A stretch of 64,000 bases of DNA from Mesostigma viride. Taxonomy: Eukaryota > Streptophyta > Mesostigmatophyceae > Mesostigmatales > Mesostigmataceae. Within the stretch, counting starts at the first letter, position 1. Each line of letters opens with the position of its first letter. The notes under the pieces are model-generated. The model ran no database searches, was not told the DNA's origin, and saw only the letters and a program-made list of their open reading frames with translations. Below are positions 1-12,900 of this stretch, one piece after another. The stretch lies in NCBI GenBank assembly GCA_009746045.1, contig RPFO01000080.1:11508467-11572466 (forward strand). The letters run 5' to 3'. Made by a program: the position numbers and the translations under genes.

Positions 1-71
1 CTTTTCAATCTACTATTTGATTCTAGAAAAATTTTTAAAATAACAGCTTCCCTCATCTAGTCATGCTTTAA

Positions 72-699
<628 letters not shown>

Positions 700-740
700 C
701 ATCACAAACTTGAGGGGACAATGACCCCACAATGGTCATG

Positions 741-779
741 CCCCTCACCTCGTCATGTTTGAACGGCAGCTTTGCCCCC
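741..779 (-). repeat. Decayed copy of the end of TMTC exon 16
   Basis: On the minus strand this reads like the end of the exon at 1002-1040 (a Leu-Pro-Phe-Lys/Arg-His-Asp-Glu stretch followed by GTGAGGGG). The two copies differ by substitutions and are separated by the 28-bp tandem array. It may be a further terminal exon or, more likely given the same pattern elsewhere in the gene, a relic duplication. Confidence 0.6.
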
Positions 780-796
780 CTCCCCCTAACACTATT

Positions 797-992
797 GGTC
801 GTATTTATCATACAATCATACATTAATCGTATTTATCATACAATCATACATTAATCGTATTTATCATACAATCATACATTAATCGTATTTATCATACAAT
901 CATACATTAATCATATTTATCATACTATCATACATTAATCATATTTATCATACCGTCCTACATTGATCATATTTATCATACTATCCTACATT
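797..992. repeat. 28-bp tandem repeat, about 7 copies
   Basis: The unit is cgtatttatcatacaatcat plus acattaat. The four or five left copies are nearly identical; the two right copies carry substitutions (atcat for atcgt, ctatcctac for caatcatac). AT-rich, non-coding, located just beyond the last TMTC exon. Confidence 0.9.
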
Positions 993-3900
993 ATGACAGC
1001 TCCCCTCACCTCGTCGTGCCTGAAGGGTAAATCGGCTGATACCCAGGGGATGCGGTGCACCAGTGTTTGCTCCAGCATGCGCTTGCCCAGGCTGGTCAGG
1101 ATCATGCCTGCCACCTGCCCATTAGGAAGCAATAGATACGACACCGGCAATGCAGGACACGTGGGCCATGACCATGCCCGCCACTCGGTCAAGGCCTGCA
1201 TTTGAGTTGGACGTCTGCCGTATGGAAGCAGAAGGGACAGAGAGGGTGCCCGTGGGGCACTCAAGGCATTACACGCTAGAGGTAGGGTAGATTGCATGTC
1301 AGTAGGACCATGACACTAGACTATACACATAACATTTATAAATTACACAAAATAATCATGATAGTCCTTGCACCCGCAGCCACCTTTATGTGAGTGACGG
1401 TCAGCTTGACCATGCTACTTCCACAATAAGGGCTCGCAGCCACCCACCTTTACAAACAAAAACTCATGCACCAACACACCCATCAACACACATTCATGTG
1501 CGTGGCGACCTGCTTGACCGTTGCACCCAGCCCTTCCCCCCCCCCCCCCCCCTTCATGAAAAGAATCTGCAGCCTCGCACCTTTATCAAAACAAGCAAGC
1601 CCAGACACCCCAACCCACCTTCATGTGCGTGACCGCCTGCTTGACGGTGGTCCCCAGCCCGTCCACGTTGAGCGCGGCCACGATGGCCTCGGCCCACGCG
1701 CGGTGCAGCCAGGGGTCCTCACTATCCAGCTTCTGCATCGCGTTGACCGTGAGCGTGTAGAAGTACGGGGTGATGCGCGAGCAGGTCTCGTTCCTGCGAG
1801 GTTGTGTGGCCAACAGGGCAATAGTGACAAGAAAGCCAGTGAACACATTGCTTATGCAGGGAATCCCTACCCTAGTAACGAGGGATGCTGGGCGCGCGGC
1901 TTGTGTTCCTGAGATGGCGATCTTCACAATCCAACCGACCCGCAAGGGGGTGGCCTTGGCAAGCCGTCGCTTTCTACCAGCGATTGCCCTGCTAATGTTG
2001 CTTCTACACTACGATTACAGCTTTGAACTTGTGTAAGCAATTAATTTTGTGCTTTCGTTGTTGCGGGTGGTCGAAGTATCATGGCAGCAGCCGCAATGAC
2101 ATTCGGCTAATATTTATGAATTACATTCAGCTATTATTCAATTGAGACAGTCAAGAGCAACAAGATCTTAGAAGCGATAAACATGAACTGACATACTAAT
2201 AACGACGCAACAGTGATTATTATTTTTATTATTGTTGTTGTTGTTATTATTGCTATTATTATTAATCAAGAAGCACTTTGTCTGAGCGTAAGCGAACATG
2301 AAACCATGTTGGGAAACGGGAAATCATGCTTATTAAACACAAAACCGTACTGCTAACCATTCAGACCATACGGGCAAATTTTATGGTCAACATGTTTGCA
2401 GAAACCGTAACTGTTTACCGTCAGTAAACAAGACAATGACGACAAAGATGCTGGCATGCGGCACAACCCCCCGCCACCCACCAGTTGGCCAGGAAGAAGT
2501 ACAACCGCGCACGCAGCGAGGGCGGGATAGGGCTTACACCCGGCACCATCCCATGACGCTCCGCGGCCGCGATCTCCCCCGCGATCTTGTCGAACTCCTC
2601 GCTGCACCCTTTCTCATCGTCAACTCCCCCCGAGGGGCCCGACCGAGTGCCCGCGCCCAACGGGTCCGCGTCCCCCTGGCCACCGCGGTTGTCTCCAGGG
2701 ATGAGGTCGTTGAGGCTGCGGGAAAGAAGGGACGGGTGGGCGCCGCGGGGAGGGCCCCGGCCGGGGGAGTGGGAGGGAGACGCCTTGTCCTTGAAGGCGC
2801 CGTCGAGCTCCTTGAAGCGCTTGGGGGGCGGGTGCAAGCGCAGCTTCTTGCAACGGTGGACCAGCTCCTGGGCGGCGTAGCGGTTGCCCGCGCTGTCGGC
2901 AAAAGGAAACAAGGTTTATGGTAAGATTAGGATGGATAGGACATGGGAGGTTGTAGGGCATGAGGGGTTATACGAAGAAGCACAGGGATCGCCATGAGAG
3001 GCGGAAAATAATGGATTCCCAAAATTGCATGAAGGGATTGCAAAATCAAACTAGATTACATCACGAGACCTGGGTCACAGAATCACATGACCTAGGGACA
3101 TCCCATGGTTTGTTACACATAGGAAGATGGGGTGCATATGGAGATAGGGACATCCCATGGTTTGTTAGACACAGGAAGATGGGGTGCATATGGAGATAGG
3201 GACATCCCATGGTTTGTTACACATAGGAAGATGGGGTGCATATGGAGAGCGGAACGGAGCCTTGCGATGACCAATGTTTATCATTACACCAGAAGTCTCA
3301 TCAACTTACTTACTACACTAGGAGTATCATCACACCACTCACGCAGCGAGGGTGGGTGGGTGGGAGCTGCAAAATCGCCTCCCTAAGTTCACCACACCCT
3401 CTTAAGTACCCGCGCACATGCATGACAGATCACATGGCATCAAGGTGCCGCACCCCCGTCTTTGGCACTCATACCAGTACCATAAAAGGGGGGGATGTGT
3501 GACATTAGGCACTAGCACCTGCACAACGTCAGTCCCCATCTACTCTAGTCCGATGTAGCACAAGCACCTCACATGGTGTGGGGGACTTAAGGTAGAGCTA
3601 CGCTACAGGCGGCAGATCGGCCCCGTTTTGGCCCGCCGCAACATAACTACAGCATTAGCAGATAGCTCAGAAAATTAGTAGTATCTTGAACATGAAAAAA
3701 CTTCTGAAATTTGTAATAAAAGCTGCAGAGTTTGTAAACTTTGGAGCAATGCAAACTCTTGAATGAGACAAACCCGAGAAAGGGGTGACAAAGGAAAAAA
3801 GAGAATGAAGTTTACCAGGATCTGTAGCAACCCAATCAGGACCAACCCAAGCTGCACCAACACCAAACCCTATCTGAGCGTGCCATTGATGCTACAGCAG

Positions 3901-6900
3901 GCACCAAGGAGGAACAAATCAATCCCCCTGCCGGTGAGCTGAGAGCATCCCCCTACCGGTTGTAGGTCTCGGCCGCCATGTTCCAGTGGTGACAGGCCTC
4001 GTCCACCAGCCCCAGATCCTCAAACAGGGACCCAAATCTGTCCATGTGCTCGCCATTGGTCGGGTCTTTATCGTGCAGGAACTTGAACAGCTGGTGCAGC
4101 ACACGCATCGACTCGGCCACCGTGTGCAGGCAACGGATACCGAGCGTGAGGTTGCCTATCCCGGCCGCGAACACCGCCGTCTCGTCCTCCTTGCCCACGC
4201 CGGCCTGAGCCTGCTTGTAATCGATGGATAACAAGAAAAAGAAAAGTTAGTATCTCTATTAACCGTGGAACTCCAGGGTAAACCTACGAGGTCCCGCTGG
4301 GATTATATTTTCCTATTTGTTGGACCTTGTCTGTTTGTCATCAATGGATAAAATTTGTGCGACAAGCAGTCAACATTTCCTGCGCTTTGTTGGTGATTGA
4401 CACAGAACAACAAGAACAAGACAACGCTTTGCAAAGAAGTGAAGACCAGGAGTGTATGGTTAAGAGATGAGGGAGAGGAGAGGAGAGGGAGGGGAGAGAA
4501 GAGGGAGAGGAGAGAAGGGAGAGAGGAGAGAAGAGGGAAAGGAAACTACATGGACAGCAAAGGAGGAAACGTGAAGCGTGGGGGGCGGGGAGGTAAGCTA
4601 AGCGAAACATGGGAGGAGAGACGAGAAACAGGAGTGGAGCTGGAAAGGGGAGCAGAGGGGAAGGGGGATTCAATAGGTGGTAGCAGTAAGTCTATATATA
4701 TATATATCTAGAGCAAAGACTTCCAAGGGGGACACCTTGCTGCGCTACTGGCCTGTGGCCTAATACCTGATGGATGCGGACGAGACCGACCCAGCTGTCA
4801 GAATGCTGCCACACACCAGAAAACAAACAGCAGAAAAACACACCAGCAAACAGGGGGTCCTCACCGTCCTACTGGCGCACACCCCTGGTTAGTTATCTGG
4901 GTGAGACCGATCCACTTGGCGGGGTCTGATTCCACACCTGATTAAAGGGGATGCATTACAACATCACCGGCCTGTGAACCTATGCCTGGTTGATGTACGT
5001 CGAGCCGATCAAATATTCGGGGCACCTCTACCCACCGGACCAAGGAGCATCCCTCGTCTGCCACCAGACCAAAGAGAGGCTTTACAGGCGCGATTCAATG
5101 TGGACGTGCATCAAGCCGACCAGTCATCAAGGTACCTCACTGGACTGTTCACATAGCATAAGCACACTCACCTGGTTGATGTGGGTCAAGCCGATCCAGT
5201 AGTCGGGGTCGCAGTACCCAGGCTCCACCTCCTTGGCCTTGCGCATGTGCTCGAGGCAGCTCTCCCAGTCGCCACGTGTCCTCGCAAGGATGCCCGAGTT
5301 GAGGAGCACCTGGCGCGATACAGAAACAGCCATACGGGTGCCATGGGTTTTACTTGTGTTTTGCTGGTGGCGAGCATGGGTTGTTCTCGTGGCGAGGATG
5401 CCGGAAATGAGGAGAACTGGCGGCACATAGAGCAGAAAAATAGAATAAGATGATAGAATAGGGTGATAGAAGAGGATGATAGAAGAGGATAATGAACGAT
5501 ACAGCCATAGAGGTGGCGTTGGTTTACAGGTTCTGGTGGCTACGCCGGAATCAAGGAGCCATGCACCTACCACGGGAGTACACCCACCACATATGTACAC
5601 CCACCCCGTAACAGGAACAAATACTTACTATTCGCTGCAAGGGTGTTTGGATTGTGAAGCACAACCCACGACATATAACAGGGTATCTGTGACAGCTATA
5701 CAGGTGCTTCAGTACTGTGAATGCCCTGCAAGGTTACAGTACCTCGGTACTGCACGGGCAGATGCCCATCGTGCCATGAAACAGCATTCGTTTTGTTGCA
5801 TGACTAGCGTGTCATGTTTTGGTACCAGGGAGGCTTTCTAACCAATGCCATGCTGTATGGTACCTTGGCGCTGCGCGGGCACACGTTCATTGCCGACTCG
5901 AACAACGTGGCCTCGTTCAACCAGTCCACGTTGCGGGTCCACGTCCTCCACGAGAACGCAAACACGATGACTGCCACCACCCGCCACGCCCACGCCGTCG
6001 ACACCTGTCCCGCCACCGACGCTCCTTTATCCTTGCCGCCGTCAATCGCTGCCTTCTTCGACGCGCCGCTACTGCCCTTGGCGCCTTTAATCCTGACAGT
6101 GGCATCCCCATCAGGGGGCGTTGCGGGGGCCAGCAGGTGGAAGAGCAGGGTTGCCAGCAGCATGCAGAAGCCGGTGGAGGGGAGGTAGAGCAGCCGCTCG
6201 CCGATGTAGGTGCCCACGAAGAAGAGGATGTTGGAGGAGGGGAGGAAGGGGCCGCCCAGCAGCGCGACCACCTGCACGATGGGGTTGGGCACGATGAATG
6301 GGCCCATAAGAGGTGAGTGGGTGGGCATGGTGGGACAAAGGTGTGTGGTTGTGGGTGGGTGGGTGGGTGGGTGGGTGGGTGGGTGGGTGGGTGGGTGGGT
6401 GGGTGGGTGGGTGGGTGGGTGGGTGGGTGGGTGGGTGGGTGGGTGGGTGGGTGGGTGGTGGGTGGGTGGGTGGGTGGGTGGGTGGGTGGGTGGGTGGGTG
6501 GGTGGGTGGGTGGGTGGGTGGGTGGGTGGGGTGGGGGTGGGGTGGGGGGTGGGGTGGGGGGTGGGGTGGGGGTGGGGGGGGGTGAGGGGGGGGGCCAGCG
6601 GGCGGCAGGGGGGGGGGGGGCGGCATGGTGGGACAAAGGGGTGGGTGGGTGCATATGTGTGTGTGGGTTGGTGGGGTGGTGGGGTGGTGGGGTGGTGGGT
6701 TGGTTGGTTGGTTGGTTGGTTGGTTGGTTGGTTGGTTGGTTGGTTGGTTGGTTGGTTGGTTGGTTGGTTGGTTGGTTGGTTGGTTGGTTGGTTGGTTGGT
6801 TGGTTGGTTGGTTGGTTGGTTGGTTGGTTGGTTGGTTGGTTGGTTGGTTGGTTGGTTGGTTGGTTGGTTGGTTGGTTGGTTGGTTGGTTGGTTGGTTGGT

Positions 6901-9900
6901 TGGTTGGTTGGTTGGTTGGTTGGTTGGTTGGTTGGTTGGTGCGTTGGTGCGTTGGTGCGTTGGTGCGTTGGTTGGTTGCGTTGGGTTGGATTGGTCAGGT
7001 GATTAGACCGTGGATCACGAAGTCGCTGAATAAATCAAACCAGGTTGAGTTGACTACTTTGAATGGGTAAAGGAGTACTTTGGATGGGCGAAGAAGTGTT
7101 CGACCTGACATACATACTTTGGTATCAGCTCATCACGTACCTCTCATGCAATTCACCAAGTATATGACATCATAGTAGTATGGATTGAGTCTAATCAGTG
7201 CAACCTGACCAGTGATGGAACAAAGGCACAGGGAGCGTAACAGCTGGCAAGAAGGGAACAGCAGGCTCTACGTTCGCGGGGGCCTACCCACCTACTGAAC
7301 GACAGCATACAGTGTAGGGAAACCCTATTGCAACACCAAGCATCGCAAGACAACCCCACCCAGGAAGACGAGGGAACCGTCTACATCAAGCATGCGAGTA
7401 AAATACAACAGGAAGTAGCAGAAGCGTAGCGGATGCAGAAAGGCTGCCTGAGCAAGCTACGGGGAAGGAATCCACCGAGTACACCAACGGCAGGGAAACT
7501 GCGGATGAAAGGTGGTTCAGGCCAATGAAACTAGTTACATGCATTAGAACATATTGATGACTCCGAGGCACGGACCCACCTGGAAGAAGATGGCACGGTT
7601 GATGTCGGGTGCCGCCATCCTGGCGCACCACCAGGGGCCGCCTGCGGTGTCCCACCTGGAGGTGGTGTGGAATAGTGACCAGGCAGGCAGCAGCAGGGCA
7701 TGGATCAGTGGCCCGATGCGTTTGAGCAAGACAGTGGGGCACTAATAAATAAACTAGTAACGCAGTCCCGTAGGGGAGCCGTGGAGCATTAACGCTTAGA
7801 AAGCTAGCAAGCCTTGGATCCACACCTTTAGGAAAGGTTATTGTACAACTCGGCTTATTATCATGGCAGGTGCTGTACAACTCGGCGAGCCTCTGGAGGG
7901 CGAGAATCGAACACCTAGATCCAACCCAAGGCCACAGCTCTTTCCGACCCACAGGCCACCGCGTGCATGATTGCACCGGTAGTGGTAGCTACTGCCAGAC
8001 TAGTTGGTACTAGATAGCCCAGCTGTCCGCTCGTTGGCGCTTGCCTGGGTGTCCTCTCAGAGCATATTGATGTCATTCAAGGAACAGCAAGCGACTATGC
8101 GCATCTGTGCGCCCCTAACCCCCTTCCCCCCTCACCGGTTAATCAGCGCCTTGACGGCTACACGTGGACACATACTACCACACACACACCATGCGCTCCT
8201 CGCCCCATTCCCCTCACCGGTGCAGCTGCGCCTTGACGGCCACCATGATGGCGGCGGCGTACAGCAGAATTGGTCCCAGAATGCGCACGTCGCTCACGCT
8301 CTCGATGAGCGGGATGCACTCAAAGGACCAGTCAGCCGAGAGTGGGTGCGGAAACAGCAGCAGGCCAAAGTAGAGCGCGTGCAGCTGCACCACGCCCAGC
8401 GCGGTGCGGAACCAAGACGGCTGATAGGCGAGCGGGTTCTCCACCTGGATTTGCAGAAACAAGAATCAAGAAAGAAGATTAGCAGATGAAGACAAGCAGA
8501 AAATTTAATAACTTGGAAACGGTGAATGTCCATTGATGACCGTCGAAGACAAGCGCACAGCCGTCTCCACCTGTGCCCTGGGGGGGTGGGGGGTGGAGGG
8601 GAAGAGAAGACCAGCAAAACGATATGCTTGACTAGCCAGGGGGTTCTCCCCCTGTGCGCCAAGGAGTTGGGGCCGACCATGAGAACATTTCGTCAAGCAG
8701 TGTTCTAGTTGTGTGTGTGTGTGTGTGGGTGGGTGTATTCGTGTTTAGTTTTTTACAGTTGGGGCCGACCATGAGAACATTTCGTCAAGCAGTGTTCTAG
8801 TTGTGTGTGTGGGTGGGTGGGTGGGTGTATTCGTGTTTAGTTTTTTACAGTTGGGGCCCACCATGAGAACATTTCCTCAAGCAGTGTTCTAGTTGTGGGT
8901 GGGTGGGTGGGTGGGTGTATTCGTGTTTAGTTTTTTACAGTTGGGGCCCACCATGAGAACATTTCCTCAAGCAGTGTTCTAGTTGTGTGGGGGGGGTGGG
9001 TGTGGGTGTATTCGTGTTTAGTTTTTTTCAGTGGGGGCCAGTATTTGTCAAAGATAAGCAAACAAATACGGGATGCTAGGCAGGCTGATGGCTGGTGTGC
9101 TAGGGGGGGGCGTTCCACCTGTATGCCGTTGTTGTAAGGGGGTGGGGTAGTGAACCAGGAGAACTAAAACCGGAATTGCCACTTGTCTTAGTACTTCGAC
9201 GTCAAGCACCTATCTGTGACCTCCACCCACGACATCCGCCCACGACCGGACCTTGCGGAAGGCGGAGGATACAACCGTGAAAGAAGCTGGAGGGAAAGGC
9301 ACGGCACTTCAAAGGAGACGTTGCTAGCAGCAACGGTCCAGCTGCATGAACTAGAAGCACACCATTGATCAGTTAATTATCACGTAGACTGCGTCACGTG
9401 GGTACCAATGAAGGAACCTTCAACCCCTATACACAATGACAAGGAGGGAGGGCGCCCTAGCTTCTCTCACTGCCTCGCGTGGGCAGGCCACAGCGAGCAC
9501 ACCTAGTGCCGAACCATCCCTAGCATACCTTGCAGAAGATGGTTGTGGCAAAATCGTTGCCAATGGCCGTGCAACAGTGAGAGAGACTGGAATCAAGGGC
9601 ACTTTCAGGGTGAGATTTGCCAGCATAAACCAGGAGCATGCCTTGCAAGGGAATAAACCAGGAGCATACCTTGCTAGAGGAATCATGAACCCATGTTGTG
9701 GGACGAGCACCCACCTTGCGGAAGATGGTGACGACGAAATCGTTGCCGGTGACCATGCGGCGGATGACCATGAGCAACATGACGGTGGCCAGCACTGCAC
9801 CCAGCCGGATGGTGCGCTGGGGACAGGAAGACGAGGAGGATGGGACACCAGGATAACAGCATGCCGGCACAGGCGGTGGGCAGGAAGGTGGGGAGGATGG

Positions 9901-12900
9901 GGGCAGGCAGGCGAGCACAATATGATGTTTTAGGGTGATGTAATGCAAGGTGGGGGCATGCAGGTGGGGGGTTGGATGGTGGTTGAGTAGCAGCCACATG
10001 TGGCCGCTGGCAGGGAAGGACGGCAGAGAGTTCGAGAGAGTGATGAAGGGATGACGGTCGCCAGCAGCACACCCAGCGGGATGGTGCGCTGTGGACACAT
10101 TGCGCTTGCGCACATGTATACGGGCTGGCTCCGATGGCGCAGCATTAGAGAGCAACCGAGGGGCGTACGCAGAGAACCCCCCCCCAAAAAAAAATGATGG
10201 GGAGCTGGATGGTGCGCTGCACTGTGCGCCGCAGGGTAGACAGGTGGCAACAAGGGAAAACTCTGACTACACACCCTACTAGTGGAGATACTTGCGTCAT
10301 GTATCAGTTTGCAAGACCGTTTGGGAAGCTCTTCAGGTAACTCTAACCCCCTGCCCCCCCCCCACGGTCCTCACCTTCTGAGCACGCGACATCACCTCCG
10401 CGATCCGCTCATCATCCTCATCGTCCGATCCCTGCGCCGCCTGGCGCCCCTGCAGGCCCTGAGGTGTGACCGCTCCGGCCGCCACCGCCCCGCCCTTACG
10501 CTGTCGTACGGTGCTCAGAGTTAACTCCCTTCCAACCGATGTGGCCCCCGATGCAACCCCCTTGGATCGAGCAATCTTCCCCGGTGTCGCCGCATCTGCT
10601 TGCATCCCCCCCTTGCCCTCTTGCTCGCCCTTGTCCTCGTCGTCACTCAATTTATCCTTGTCTCCGCCACTGCGCCTATCGGACGATAACAACCTGGCCC
10701 CACCGTCCTCGTCACCATCGCTGCTGACGTCATCGTCGGCGGCGGCACCTGCGTCAACGGCATCGCGATGCGGTCGCGGTTGGACGATGTCGTAGACGAT
10801 GAGGGCTCCGAGAACCGTGATGGCCGTCTCCTTGGCCAGGGACCCCAGGAACGCGCTCACGACAGATGCCAGCAGGAAGACCCACTCCTGCGGGGGCCGC
10901 CACAGGGAAACGAGATGGCAAACGATGGAGACAGAAAAACAAGGATCGGTGCTGTGACTCCCGCTCTCGGGGGGGCGGCGGTGCCAAGAATGGGATGCGT
11001 GTGGCAGGGCTCGGGAAGACTTTGCTACCCGGGCTAAAAGGGCTTGCCCGGGCTAAAAGGGCTTGCCCGGGCTAAAAGGGCTTGCTAAACACAAAAAGGG
11101 GTTGCCCTCACAGAGCACAGTGGTTCGGGAAGCAAAGGCTCACATTGGGAGTATGTCAAGCCGCCAGACAAGTCACGAGGCTGTGAGGCAAGGGCCTGTA
11201 TTGAAGACTGTTCAGCAAGGACTCCATGACACATGCGGTAGATCGGATGACCGCGCTATGGCCACTTGTTGGCGTTGCCAACAGCAAAGATGCAGATGGT
11301 CACGTGAGCCGCCTAGGCAGGATAAATAACAACAGTCAGAGTCCGAGAGCCACACGAAGAGCACATAACCATGAAACAGCAACTACAGCAAGGGCTTGTC
11401 GAGTCACCATGCCGCCATCACGCAGGTCCACAACAAACAGGACAACTTTAGGCAACAGGTCAAGAAACGGAGAACTCTATCCAACAGGTTACGGAACAGG
11501 TAGGGGAGCAGCGGCCCATGAACATCCACACACGTACACACACACACACACACACACACCATGCGACCATCATCCTGGTCCACGCTCTTGATGTACATGA
11601 GCAGCGAGCTGATGAAGAAGCACGAGCTCAGCATCTCGGCGCGCCCTGCCAGGGTAGGAGCCATGGTGGGCGCGAGCCAGGCACGAGGGGTGGACGCGGG
11701 TTGAGGGGTGGGAAAGATCAGCCATGTTTTGCTGACAAGGACAATGGCGTGAGCAAGATATGATGAGAGGCCAGCGCTGTTAGTCCACAAGACAAAGAGA
11801 GAGAGGCGTTATGTGGCGCAAGTGGGAGAATTGATTCTGTGGGAGTGCGGGGTGTGTGGGCTGTGTGGGGTGTGTCTGGTAGGGGTGTGTGCAGGAGGGG
11901 TTGTGACCACCCCGCATTCCTACTCCACACCTCGTGCCAGTGAGGCCGGCGAGGTGAAGGGGTGGAGCCTGCTCTGGCGATGCCTCGGAAGGATATGCTG
12001 TTGCTAGACCATTCTTTAATAGGAGGGCCATGGTTTGAATGGGGGGGCATTGTTTGAAAGGAGCTTTCTCTGGCAATGCCCTGTGAAGGCTTCCTTGTGT
12101 GCACAACATGGGGCCGTCCAAGTGCGTGCCAAGTGGCGGTGTGTCCATCACCCACCCAATATAACCATACCAAGTTGGTATAGATTACCTCATTACTATC
12201 TATTGCTACACCAAGATACTATCGATTACTACACCAAGATACTATCTATTACGACACCAAGATACTATCTATTACGATGCCAAGATACTATCTATTACGA
12301 TACCAAGATACTATGACTATATCAAGAATCTGTGCGTTGCAAACAGCGAGGTTGTGCATTCCATCTGTGCATGCGCGCATGGGCACCCACCCACGATGCC
12401 CGTGACGGCCTCCGTGTGAACTGGGTGCACCGCGAAGAGCAGGCCGGCCGCCAGCGCCACGTGGCGCGACCACCTGGAGCGTCGGTCAAGGAGGCAGTCA
12501 AATGGGTAGACAAGGTTGCACAGAGGTACTTAGCGCCCCACCAGCACCCGCAATTGTCACCTTTTGGTGCCTCCCCCCACCTGCCCACCACCACCCGCAC
12601 TTGTGACCTTTTGGTGCCTCCCCCCACCTGCCCACCACCACCCGCACTTGTCACCTTTCGGTGCCTCCCCCCACCTGCTCCATGCTGCCCCGTGGGGCCC
12701 GCCCTGCCTCGTGGCCGCGTGGCTGGGAACGAGGATCTTCCGCGCCAGCTGGTAGAAGAGCGCGGAGGCGAGCGCGTGCAGGAGGATGTTGACGACGTGG
12801 AAGCTGCGGGTGGTGTTGACAAGGGAGGGTGAACGTGGAAAAGAGGGCGAGGTCATGCGTGCAGGAGGATGTTGAGGACGTGGAAGCTGCGAGTGGCATA

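Larger units (their letters stand above)
986..5309 (-). other. TMTC exons 12-16: TPR region and C-terminus
   Basis: Exon 12 (46 residues) continues the NSGIL...GDW...A.EVEPGY TPR pattern that follows the membrane part in the family. Exon 13 adds helical repeats ([37 protein letters not shown]). Exon 14 has a Pro/Ser/Gly-rich linker (2580-2800), then a helical end that joins exon 15 as [16 protein letters not shown]. Exon 16 is weakly conserved and ends at TAG 986-988. The C-terminal third is longer than in animal TMTCs and I cannot assign exact repeat borders. Confidence 0.75.

Noticed and set aside
2538-2540. Alternative donor (GTAAGC) for TMTC exon 14 at 2537
   Set aside because: It would put exon 15 out of phase and introduce a stop; the GTGGGT at 2481 keeps the frame and joins FLANW to [11 protein letters not shown].
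3093-3250. CRISPR-like array
   Set aside because: Three directly adjacent 52-bp repeats with no spacers, in a eukaryotic intron.
6354-6950. Telomere-like repeat
   Set aside because: The units are GGGT and GGTT, not a plant or algal telomere repeat such as TTTAGGG, and they lie inside a gene.
6111-7070. Long Val-Gly-Trp and His-Pro-Thr frames
   Set aside because: Translation of (GGGT)n and (GGTT)n inside an intron of TMTC.
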